A program made the translations under genes and the position numbers. From assembly GCA_965153355.1 (NCBI GenBank), contig OZ231128.1:36518001-36582000 (forward strand): DNA of 64,000 bases, given 5' to 3'. Each line of letters begins with the position of its first letter. Within the stretch, counting starts at the first letter, position 1. Under the pieces are notes generated by a model. That model ran no database searches. It was given only the letters and a program-made list of their open reading frames with translations, and had not been told where the DNA came from. Shown here in pieces: positions 55,371 to 64,000 of the stretch. This DNA comes from Flaccisagitta enflata. Its lineage: Eukaryota; Chaetognatha; Sagittoidea; Aphragmophora.

Positions 55371-55548
55371 TCTTTGTTCTGATTAAGACGTCTTTGAATC
55401 ATATTGTAGAGTTCGAAGACGCGTACTTCCGGTCCCCACGCGTCGATCACGTGACCTTCCCGATCCACCAAATACTTCCAGAAGTTCCAAGTCGGTTCTC
55501 GGCCGGATTCCGACCTCAGAAATTGGAAAATGGGACTCGCCTCGGGAC
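55331..55548 (-). CDS. GPX7/8: ER glutathione peroxidase (GPX7/8-type), exon 3
   Basis: Minus strand. Acceptor GTCCCGCAG. It encodes GPEASPIFQFLRSESGREP, the conserved TWNFWKYLVDREG (Trp202 and Asn203 of the catalytic tetrad) and VIDAWGPEVRVFELYNMI. It ends ...NRDEL then TAA. RDEL resembles KDEL-type ER-retrieval signals; vertebrate GPX7 and GPX8 end in REDL and KEDL. The TWNFWKYLV and DAW motifs match GPX7/8 more than other peroxidases. Confidence 0.92.
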
Positions 55549-55910
55549 CTGCGGGACAATTCAAACCCATATTTACAAATCCTTTTCGACCACAGAAATC
55601 ACCCAACTAGCAAACAATGTGCACAAGAAAAGACAGGGAAAGCGAAGATTTTCATGGGTTCGAATCCTGCCTTTTCAGCTAGAAAAACGGGAAGTCGCTA
55701 AAGGCCGCTGCCTAAATGTTGCTGTTTGTTAATGATTTGTGTTCAGCAGCTTCATAGCTTCATTGTATAAAAAAGTACAAATCAAAACGCCATCAGATCT
55801 ACTTCACTGACAAATATTTACATGCTGCGTCATACACTCCAGTATGAAAAACGGACTCGAAAGTTTCACTTTCCCTCGCTAACAAGAAGCTTGAAAAGAT
55901 TTGAAATACA

Positions 55911-56060
55911 TTTTTAGTCGCGTGCACGCGACTCTATGACCCACTCTGTCCGTCTGTCGGTCCGTCTGTCTGTCGGTCGGTCCCACTTTGCTTTTTTAGC
56001 TTTTTCGCCGCTCCTGCCCACCCGCACGCGACTTCGGCTTGTGTATACGGCCTTGTTTTT
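55911..56060 (+). repeat. Family A repeat, compact copy in peroxidase intron 2
   Basis: TTTTTAGTCGCGTGCACGCG, TCGGTCCGTCTGTC tract, CGCTCCTGCCCACCC, GCACGCGACTTCGGCTTGTG, TACGGCCTTGTTTTT. At about 150 bp the shortest complete copy; both half-sites are kept. Confidence 0.8.
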
Positions 56061-56318
56061 TTATCAAATCATTTTCAATAATGAATCTCAGACTAATTTT
56101 CACCAAGTAGGGTTTTAGGTTTTCTCAGTTATCTTTCAATAAGCAAATAGTCTGACCTTTTAAAAAATCTTATTTCAAATGATATTTTGGTACAAACTGA
56201 AAATCAGGTATTTATCAAATTTTCCGTGGCTACGTTTTTACCGTTGTTAAATGGAATGTGAGACTAAACGTGAATATGAAAAAAAAGTTTAAGAGTTTAA
56301 ATCGCCCCCAAATAATAC

Positions 56319-56456
56319 CTTTGACGTCAATTTTATGGAAGACTGGGAAGGCGACTTTATAGAATGATTTGACAAATCTTTCGACCATCTTGGAAGGAGC
56401 TGGCTCTTGACTTCCAAATTGGTTGCACGGAAAGGCTAAGATTTCAAAGTCGTAAT
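56319..56456 (-). CDS. GPX7/8: ER glutathione peroxidase, exon 2
   Basis: Minus strand. Acceptor ATCATTCCAG, donor TCAAAG|GTATTA; phase 1 at both ends. It encodes YDFEILAFPCNQFGSQEP: Gln148 of the tetrad and Cys146, which in GPX7/8 acts as the resolving cysteine. It continues with MVERFVKSFYKVAFPVFHKI. Confidence 0.92.
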
Positions 56457-56862
56457 CTGGAATGATGGAGAAGAAAGAGGTTGAGAAGGGGCGGGGGGGG
56501 GGATGGGTTGCTCACATGCGATCTATCGATGCCTCTTGTCATTAGTCAGCTTGTGGATCATTTTAATGATAATTGATAAAGGCAAAAAAAGTACGCTCTT
56601 TTCCTCCATTTTCGTGCTATTGTTTCTTTCTGGTTTCATTTTTCCGTTAAAAACTTTTTTTCAGAATTAAGCTATCCATATTACTTTTCGAGTAATGCCG
56701 TCATGAAATGTTACAGTTGAGATGAAACATATTGTAATTCTATCAATTTTGAGGGCTGAATTGGTCAATTGAGTTCCACAACGTCTGCCTAAGAAAAAGT
56801 AAACCAAATTTCTCTGGAATAAAAGTTGAAGACTGACTTGGCCTTGTTTTCCCGATCATTAC

Positions 56863-57268
56863 CTTTAAGAATCTCTCTAATCTCGACCATTTCTTTGTAG
56901 TGATTGTCAGTGTATCCGCATTCCGAGGCCACGTTGACCACCAACGTTATTTTCCCGCGGAATTTCTTCAAATCCACTTTACGACCACGAACGTCCAACG
57001 CGCTCAAAGAGTACAAATCGGTGACGGCGGCGGCCGCCGAATCAGAGTCGAAAGATGGCGTCGGGGAGGAGGAGGAAGAGGAGGTGGAGTCAGCAGGTGG
57101 ACTTTCTGAGGTGTTGACGACGACGACGAACAAAACTGTCATGGCGACGAATGTGATGAGACTTGAGGATAGTCGAGATTTTTTGCAGTTGATGAGTGTA
57201 ATTTTACGTGAACTGACGGTTTTTTTCATCGTTTGAGGGTCTACAGAGTCTAATTGAGATTCCTTCAT
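56863..57268 (-). CDS. GPX7/8: ER glutathione peroxidase, exon 1
   Basis: Minus strand, ATG at 57268, donor TTAAAG|GTAATG. With exons 2 and 3 it makes 253 residues. Residues ~36-53 form one hydrophobic helix (SLITFVAMTVLFVVVVNT), a signal-anchor as in GPX8, followed by a Ser/Pro-rich low-complexity linker. The catalytic loop VVNVASECGYTDNHY has Cys117 where many peroxidases have selenocysteine. Predicted role: hydrogen peroxide removal linked to protein disulfide isomerase in the ER lumen. The N-terminal part is longer than in human GPX8 (209 residues). The start lies inside the target duplication of a hAT element. Confidence 0.92.
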
Positions 57269-57269
57269 G

Positions 57270-57593
57270 CAGGGATGTATATAGTTCTATGATCTTTGAT
57301 TAGTTTCCCCCCCCTGCCTTTAATTTTCTTCCCCGCAACGCGTCGCGTCGCGTTACAAAATGTATGATTTTCTGCCCCATATAGCAATAAAACAGTGTTT
57401 TTATGGTTTACATAGTGTTAAATTGTGTTTTACTAATCATTTTTTATGATTTGGTACTGTCATAAGTTTTATTTTCCCCAAATTTTCTTTTTTTCTCTTT
57501 TTCTCCCTTTGAATTTTTTCCCTAATCTCCAAACCCTTTGATTATTTTCCCCCCCCCACCGGGGGGGGGAATGTAGAACAATATACAGGCCTG
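57270..57593. mobile_element. hAT-type MITE, 324 bp, copy 2, at the peroxidase start codon
   Basis: CAGGGATGTATATAGTT to ACAATATACAGGCCTG, flanked by the 8-bp duplication CCTTCATG (57262-57269 and 57594-57601). The interior is about 90% like the copy at 50633-50957. The duplication includes the minus-strand ATG of the peroxidase, so the element lies one base upstream of the coding sequence. Confidence 0.9.
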
Positions 57594-57832
57594 CCTTCAT
57601 GTTAGCGTTAATGTTCTTTTTTTTCGTAGGAGGTGGAAAATGTAGTTAAGATGATCCGTCCAAAGATTTATCTGCTGCGAAACGAGAAAAGAAAACATAG
57701 TTTTCGTTGTGTCACACCAAGCGTACATGGCCATGGGAAAAAACTTACAACACATATTTTTCAATCTCAATGCAATTTTGTGTTAGTCCGTTTGTGTCAG
57801 GAATTTCCTTTGCAGAGAAACTTACTTGTTAA

Positions 57833-58015
57833 TAACAAGGTCGGATACACGGCTACCCAAGTCGCGTGCGAGTGAAAAGAGGCATTGATGAATTAGACTT
57901 ATCAAACATTTGAGTAGGCGCAATGTTGCCAAACCCGCATGGAAAAGTAGAGTGATATGGACGGACTGATAGACGGACCTACTAACCGACATTGGGGGGC
58001 TACATACTCGTAAGC
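57833..58015 (-). repeat. Family A repeat, diverged copy
   Basis: AACAAGGTCGGATACACGGC, CCCAAGTCGCGTGCGAGTGA, TTTGAGTAGGCGCAATG, and GGACGGACTGATAGACGG. The 5' palindrome is degraded. Confidence 0.6.
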
Positions 58016-58036
58016 AAGCAAATAACAAGTGACGTG

Positions 58037-58257
58037 GGGTCACAATATCGTTGCGGACGGGTGGGCAGGGGCATCCAACCCCCATCCACACCCATACCCA
58101 TCCCCAACACTCAAACATACGCAAAAAGTATCAAAAACGCTTGTTTTCCCGTTTTTCAACTCGATGACCATGGACCAATGGACCAACGGATCAACAGAAC
58201 AACAGACGGACGGACGGACAAAGCCTCTTATAGAATTGCGTGTCCGCAACTAAAAAG
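58037..58257 (-). repeat. Family A repeat, TTGCGGAC subtype
   Basis: The 3' half-site GTTGCGGACGGGTGGGCAGG (plus reading) and the 5' palindrome AATTGCGTGTCCGCAACTAA with AAAGCCTCTTATAG share the TTGCGGAC/GTCCGCAA arms, as in the copy at 43980. The interior has CCCATCCACACCCATACCCA. Confidence 0.75.
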
Positions 58258-58796
58258 GGGAAAAAAATAACTATTCTCGGGTGTCCGACTTTTCTCTTTA
58301 CGTTATTGCAACCGGTATTGATGTGTTTTTTTTCTTCTCCTGTTGAAAATGTTCAAATCGGATTTTGTTGCCTCATTTGTTATTCTAGTCGTAATGGGAA
58401 AAAGATATTGCAATTGCAGATTTTCCCGAAATGCTTCTTTTAATATCGCCGTGCGCGAGTGTGAAGGAGGAGCCGCATTGCATATTAGGCAATGCTTAAT
58501 CAGTTATGTCAGACATTTCGATATTGGTTTTTTTTTTAAATCAATATCTGTCAGTAAAAAAAAACAACTAAAAAAATGATTCTTTTTGTTGAGTGTTCGC
58601 GTGTCTGCCATCAATTTGGTCGGTTGGTCTGTTGGTCGGTCAATTGTGATATTTGATCCCTTTACAAGAAAATATAGAGCGAAATCTTTGCTTCATCAGT
58701 CGATTGAGAATTCATAAATTCCTAGGATGGTTGATTTTTGGCGAGCGGTTAATTGTTAGCCTCTAGTTCTCAGGCCTCAGCGAAAACGTGTTATGA

Positions 58797-58799
<3 letters not shown>

Positions 58800-58867
<68 letters not shown>
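58800..58867. repeat. (GA)n microsatellite
   Basis: About 34 GA dinucleotides. No gene is supported in 58.26-59.5 kb; a weak family A 5' tract lies near 59153-59215. Confidence 0.95.
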
Positions 58868-58869
<2 letters not shown>

Positions 58870-59804
58870 CCTTAGCTTTAGCCGGTTTTCCCTCTATCTT
58901 AATCGGTTCGATGACTGTGGACGAGCTTCTAAAATCCTATCAGTTTAAAAAGTTTACAACTCGAACATTTAAGCCGAGAAGAGAAGGAGGAAGAAGATCG
59001 CTTTCATCTTCTCACTTTCTTTCCTTTTCTGTGGATTAGATCTAAATTGTAACCACAATATGGCCACAAACAGTTTCGACTGGCACGATTACATTCGTGG
59101 TTATTCGTATTAGTATTTATTAGTATTTGTAAGCAGTGCTAGTTGGTCATTTCAGTTGCGTGACCGCTAACCCATATCGATCCGTATGTCTATCTGTTGG
59201 TCAGTAGGTTGGTCTGCCTCGCAGACTCAGCTCTACGATGACATGACTCGACTTTCTGCAATTATGGTAATTTTTGCTATGGTTCACTTTCATTATCATA
59301 AGTTATATCTGCTTTCAGACACCAACACTTTGCATTTACATCATATTCATTCCCACAACCCATTCGATGGTGATTGTTTTGCCAGTGGCAGGTTACTATT
59401 GTTATTAGTGCCATGGGCAATGATGCTTACTCTGTTTATGTATTTCGATATTTTGACAATCGTGCCTTTCGGTGGCACACAACGTATTTTCTAAATCTCG
59501 TTCTCATCCATTATAATATCTTGATCACCCCAAGTCGATGTCACAATCTTCGTCTACAATGGTCACGCACAATCGTTGATCACCCACAATCGTTGGTCGA
59601 TGGTTACCCACAATCGATGGACGACGATTACCCCCAATTGAAGGTCGATGGTCATCCACAATCGATGGTCGATGGTTACCCACAATCGATGGTCGATGGT
59701 CAATCACAAACGATGGTCACCAACAATCGATGGTCAATGATCATCCACAACCGGTGGTCGATGTTCACCCACTAACGATGGTCGATGGTCACCCACAATC
59801 GATG

Positions 59805-60494
59805 GTTGTTGTTGTTGTTGTTGTTGTTGCCCGAACATCAAGAGGGGGGGCCGGGAGGAGGCTCCGGAGGAGGGCGGGGGGCGGGGATATCATCCGTTGG
59901 AAGGTCGGCCAGATGGGAGAAGGAGGGGAGCGTCGAGAGAAACTGACTGACTAGTTGAGGTCTCTCCCACAAATCTCGAACATTCAACTCGGTGGGGACG
60001 GCTTCGCATTTGAAGATGTGAGTGGCGGTGTGGCGCTGGATGCGACACTCGGGGCACGTGGCCGCCTCCGCCCTGCCATACTTCATTAAGGTGGAATTAA
60101 GAGATTGACACTCGCCCGATCGGAGCTGGGCGAGGGTGGAACGGCATCGGCGAGGGAGTAATTTCTCAGATTTGTCTATGGGTGGAGGCGGAGTGTCGAG
60201 AAGCGGATTAGCAGCTAGATTCTTGATAGTGTCAGTGACGAATTTAGTGTGAAGCGACTTTATGGTTGTTTTGTAAGATGCTGGGTCAAGTGTACCATTT
60301 GTAAGATGAGGCTGAACGTGGTGGATGAGGCGTGATTGCAGCGTGTGCTTCATCTGTCGCGGACCGGGAGGCAAGGTGACTGTGGCATGAGAAGGATGGG
60401 ATGGGCGCAAAGCAGAGGCTAGGAACTGGGTGGACAGCATCAAACGGCAACCAATCATCCCGAACCAAGGGGTTTTTATCCCCTTCGCGGCGGC
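59805..60494 (-). mobile_element. LINE fragment with (CAA)n tail
   Basis: About 690 bp in minus orientation, ending in CAA repeats (TTG on plus, 59806-59829), as seen at LINE 3' ends. CACAATCGATGGT flanks both sides (59792-59804 and 60494-60506), compatible with a target duplication, but the host minisatellite makes this ambiguous. Confidence 0.75.
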
Positions 60495-60509
60495 ACAATC
60501 GATGGTCAA
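59838..60509 (-). CDS. LINE ORF2 C-terminal fragment with zinc-finger tail
   Basis: An open frame of 223 codons; the first ~8 codons are host minisatellite. LPRRCRSTLAQLRSGECQSL followed by the CCHC-like CPECRIQRHTATHIFKC is the conserved tail of many non-LTR retrotransposon polyproteins (Jockey/CR1-related). A Pro-rich C-terminus follows. The reverse transcriptase is absent because of 5' truncation. It differs from the LINE at 35-37 kb. Confidence 0.8.
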   Translation of the reverse strand: MTIDCAAAKGIKTPWFGMIGCRLMLSTQFLASALRPSHPSHATVTLPPGPRQMKHTLQSRLIHHVQPHLTNGTLDPASYKTTIKSLHTKFVTDTIKNLAANPLLDTPPPPIDKSEKLLPRRCRSTLAQLRSGECQSLNSTLMKYGRAEAATCPECRIQRHTATHIFKCEAVPTELNVRDLWERPQLVSQFLSTLPSFSHLADLPTDDIPAPRPPPEPPPGPPS

Positions 60510-60512
60510 TGA

Positions 60513-60798
60513 CAGGGGCGTATGGGAGCCAAAGTTTTAGGGGTAGCCACCTCCAGTTTGTGTCCTAACAAATTCTATGACCTGATGAAAACTAGTTGCT
60601 TAATTTTATGTATCTTTTAAAAAAAATATTAATTAATATATATTTGAATTAAAACAATGAAAAAAACATTGCCCTTTCTTTCTTTTTCTCTCTCTTTCTC
60701 TCTCTCTTTCTTTTTTTCTGTTTCTCTCTTTCTTTATATTTTGTGTCCCAACAGGGGTAGCCATGGCTACCCCGGCGACCCCTTCTAATACGCCCCTG
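60513..60798. mobile_element. hAT-type MITE, 286 bp
   Basis: TIRs CAGGGGCGTAT and ATACGCCCCTG, flanked by the perfect 8-bp duplication GTCAATGA (60505-60512 and 60799-60806). The interior is AT-rich with a CTTT/CTCT tract. GGGGTAGCCA and TGGCTACCCC are subterminal inverted words. Not the same family as the copies at 50.6 and 57.3 kb. Confidence 0.92.
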
Positions 60799-61038
60799 GT
60801 CAATGATCATCCACAATCGATGGTCGATGTTGACCCACAAGTTGTGGGCCACAGCCGATGGTCGATGGTCACCCATAATCGATGATCGATGGTTACCCAC
60901 AATCGATGGTCGATGGTCACCTAAAGTCGCGCGTCTTAAGAGGTTTCACCCGAAGCCACCCTCCCTCTTCCTGCTTCCCTCATTTTCCTACTCCTATCAT
61001 TTTTGGGGGGGCATTGGTCCTCTCAAAACAGTTATCGC

Positions 61039-61239
61039 ATTTTTAGATACGTCATCGCATCTCTATAAGAGGGTCCGTCCGTCCGTCCGTCCGTCCGTCT
61101 GTCCGTCTGTCCGTCTGTCCGTCCGTCCGTCCGACCGTCCGTCCGTCCGTCCGTCCGTCCGTCCATCCGTCCGTCTGTCCATCCGTTACGCCTCTATCAC
61201 GCAGATGACGCATCGAGTTGCCCGCCTGGGCTTGTTTTT
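61039..61239 (+). repeat. Family D repeat with GTCC tract
   Basis: 5' TTTTTAGATACGTCATCGCA, TCTCTATAAGAGGG, then about 120 bp of GTCC tetranucleotides. 3' AGATGACGCATCGAGTTGCC, CGCCTGGGCTTGTTTTT. Its 5' arm has CAT where other D copies have CCT, and its 3' half-site has ATG to match. Confidence 0.75.
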
Positions 61240-61680
61240 CATTTCCATGGCAGAAAGTGTCTGATCATTTTGAGATAACTTTACTGCCTTAAGATAAATT
61301 AACAATGATAAAAAAGATTAAACACAAAATTTTTCTTTCACAAGATGTTCTAATTGAACTCTATCATCTTAACCATATTTCCTGTATTTATTAAACCCTC
61401 TGTAATTAGCAATAGAAAAAACAAACTTAGAAAAACTCATGAAAATGATTGTGATATCACTGTTTTTTTTTGTTTCCTTATGTTATTTTGTTCAACAAAG
61501 TAATATCATTGAAATAAGAATTGAATACAGTTAAAAAACCTTCTAACAAAGCCCAAGAGAACCTGGTATTTTTTTGTTATAGGCGAATTTCTCTGTAGCC
61601 ATAGAGAAACAATTGCTAGTATTATAAGAGCTTAAACATCCATCAGAATTGTTTTGTAAGAACGACAACATAAAAGTAAA
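61240..61680. other. AT-rich interval without recognised feature
   Basis: No gene or element seen. Confidence 0.5.
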
Positions 61681-61683
61681 ATA

Positions 61684-61684
61684 G

Positions 61685-61746
<62 letters not shown>

Positions 61747-61879
61747 CGTCCTTCTCTTTAGGTTCACTTGCTTTTTCTTTCTTTCTTTTCATCCTTTCAT
61801 TCTTTTTCTTCTTCTTCTTCTTCTTCTTCTTCTTCTTCTTCTTTGTTTCAATCTTTCTTTCTTTCTTTCTCTCTTTCTC

Positions 61880-61925
<46 letters not shown>

Positions 61926-61965
61926 TTTCTTTTTCTCTTTTTTTCCTTTCTTACTCTTTCCATGA
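61684..61965. repeat. (CA)n, (CTT)n and (CTTT)n microsatellites
   Basis: CA run 61684-61744, CTT run about 61807-61842, CTTT run about 61853-61925. Confidence 0.95.
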
Positions 61966-63000
61966 CAAAATTTGTTACACGTTACTCAGAAATACCATTT
62001 TCACTGGAAAAGACTTTGTTACAGAAGATTTTTCGTTAGTCACAGTTTGGTTTAGGCAATTTTTTTAACAAAGAATCTAAAGAAAGAATGATGGGACTTT
62101 CAAAGATATTCGTTCGAGGCGGAATTTTGTAGGAAGCGTGTTCGTTAGAAGGATTTTCTTCTGTATGTATGCAATATTGTATATAGAATTGATAATCAGT
62201 ATAATTTTTTTACTAATTTTTATAAGACTAGGGCGGCACTACATAGTACTTAGGACGGAATGTAGCAGCATCATTGTTCGATTTCAAAAGAGTAAAAGTT
62301 ACAGAAAATATGATATTATCAAAACAAAACCAAAAAATCTTTAAAACAATCTGGATGATCAATATCATTTGATTAAAACTTTCAGAAATGATCAATAAAC
62401 ATTGCGGATTTTGCTCACATGCTGTTTAACACATAAGAGGACTGGTTTAAAGTCCTAAATACTCGGGGAGGAGGTTAACTAGACCATACTTTTTAATTTT
62501 GGTACACAATAAGGCGTATTATTGAAATTGTCAAGATGATGAAAAACAATAACAGTCGCTTCAAATGTAAATTGAATTGGGGTTTTCATTATAAATATAT
62601 TTATACCCAAACTTGTTCATATCAGGATATCACTGACCATCAAGCTATTTAGTTTTTGTGACTTGGCCTTCATTCTTCTCTTCTTCTCGATCTCGCGAGT
62701 TAATCATGAGAGCGTTTAGGTTCAGCTCGCGACTTCCTGACCTTTTTTGCCCTTTTTTTTCTCGACCCTGCGCAGTTTTTCGAGCTCCTCGACCCCCCTT
62801 TCGGCAGCGGCCAAAAAGGGTTCTTTACTCATGGATTCAAACATGGTGAAAGTTTCATTTTGCATCGTTTTACTTTCTACTATGTAATATGTTTAATGTA
62901 GATACCAGATAGTAAAGGTAAATCAAAAAGTTTTTTTCAATTCTATACATTCCTGATCTTGGGGACTGCTCTTCTCTTTAGCTAAGGAACTGTTTCCCAC
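61966..63000. other. Interval without a supported gene
   Basis: AT-rich to 62.64 kb. From 62.66 to 62.85 kb there is a GC-richer patch with CCCCCTTTCGGCAGCGGCCA, a scrap of a family C terminus. No exon is supported. Confidence 0.4.
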
Positions 63001-63004
63001 ATTG

Positions 63005-63155
63005 AAAATAGTTGGATACAAGGCTACCCAAGCTGCGTGGGGTAACCAAGCATTTGAGCAGAACCAGTGAAGCCAAAACCACATATAAAAACTGGAAAAG
63101 CTAAGTGTTACTAACCAACTGATGGACATAGTAGGTCACAGAATTGTGTAATTAC
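63005..63155 (-). repeat. Old family A-like copy
   Basis: TTGGATACAAGGCTACCCAA, GCTGCGTGGGG, AGCATTTGAGCAGAACCAGT, and CACAGAATTGTGTAATTACA keep the family A order but are strongly diverged. Confidence 0.4.
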
Positions 63156-63388
63156 AACTGAACTGAAGTGGGGGTAACGGGTAGTGCTGACCCTCCCATA
63201 GTCGTTGCTTCTTTAACACCCTGCCGCTGCTGCCGTGCAGCTCTCTTGTAGCAGCCCTTTTTCAGCCCTTCGCCGCAGCCTCTGATGGATGAGAAATTCG
63301 GGCTTTTGGCGCCATGGGGAGGATCGCACACTTGACCCCCGCCGAAATACCCCCCAAAAGAGAAACTCTCTGCGGAGAGAGGAAACAC

Positions 63389-63691
<303 letters not shown>

Positions 63692-63884
63692 GAAATTCCT
63701 GTCATAGCATATGTCCAATGTCGCGGATGGCAAAGGCAATGTTACTCATTTGATTTTTGTACCTCCACTGATGTTTCGTTTTCATCCACAGTGTGAAAGC
63801 TCACAACAAACATCCCTTTTTCATTGACAGAAATGGGATATTGATGGCCTTTTTCATGGTGGTCATTCCGGACTAAATCTTAAC

Positions 63885-63891
63885 CATCATC

Positions 63892-63960
<69 letters not shown>

Positions 63961-64000
63961 GTCATCGCCATCGTCCTCGTCATCATCATCGTCATCATCA
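63885..64000. repeat. (CAT)n triplet repeat running off the window
   Basis: CAT triplets, with some CGT/CCT interruptions after 63960, to the window end. Confidence 0.9.

Larger units (their letters stand above)
59560..60920. repeat. 20-bp minisatellite, split by two insertions
   Basis: Units of CACAATCGATGGTCGATGGT type run 59570-59805 and resume at 60495-60512 and 60799-60920. A LINE fragment and a hAT MITE separate the parts. Confidence 0.88.

Overview
The window is repeat-saturated nuclear DNA from a metazoan, probably a marine invertebrate whose clade I cannot fix. Evidence: spliced animal-type genes (ionotropic glutamate receptor, ER glutathione peroxidase, a ShKT-collagen protein), a BEL/Pao retrotransposon, non-LTR retrotransposon remnants, hAT-type MITEs, TTAGGG-like interstitial repeats, and very many di- to tetranucleotide microsatellites. 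No bacterial-style operon or CRISPR array was seen, and no tRNA or rRNA gene was recognised.

Layout. 1-5.4 kb: microsatellites, two small inverted-repeat elements and several dispersed repeats. 5.47-14.06 kb: a BEL/Pao element on the minus strand with seemingly identical 370-bp LTRs, a gag ORF, and a pol in the same frame after one UGA; pol is broken by frameshifts in the RNase H/integrase region. 14.69-20.49 kb: one array of an 80-bp minisatellite. 22.3-23.7 kb: an unidentified 3'-terminal exon (plus) and a ShKT exon spliced in phase to a collagen exon (minus). 24-37 kb: dispersed repeats and two 5'-truncated LINE copies. 38.24-47.97 kb: a six-exon ionotropic glutamate receptor (plus) whose introns hold microsatellites and mobile elements. 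48.8-54.5 kb: a dense nest of repeats. 55.33-57.27 kb: a complete three-exon GPX7/8-type peroxidase (minus) ending in RDEL. 59.5-61.2 kb: a minisatellite hosting a LINE fragment and a hAT MITE. The rest is microsatellite and repeat debris.

The most unusual signal is a set of dispersed repeats (called A, B and D here). Each begins with TTTTTAG plus a palindrome and a GGTC-rich stretch, and ends with a half-palindrome followed by ...GGCCTTGTT. The palindrome sequence differs between subfamilies, but the 3' half-site changes with it, so the pairing is kept. Together with a TIR-bounded family (C) carrying private minisatellite cassettes, these explain much of the otherwise anonymous DNA.

The host genes look independent of each other: a receptor, an ER redox enzyme and a secreted matrix-type protein. 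Mobile DNA has touched each of them: a hAT copy lies next to the peroxidase start codon, GA repeats lie at the receptor exon-4 donor, and a tandem duplication copied the peroxidase C-terminal tail.
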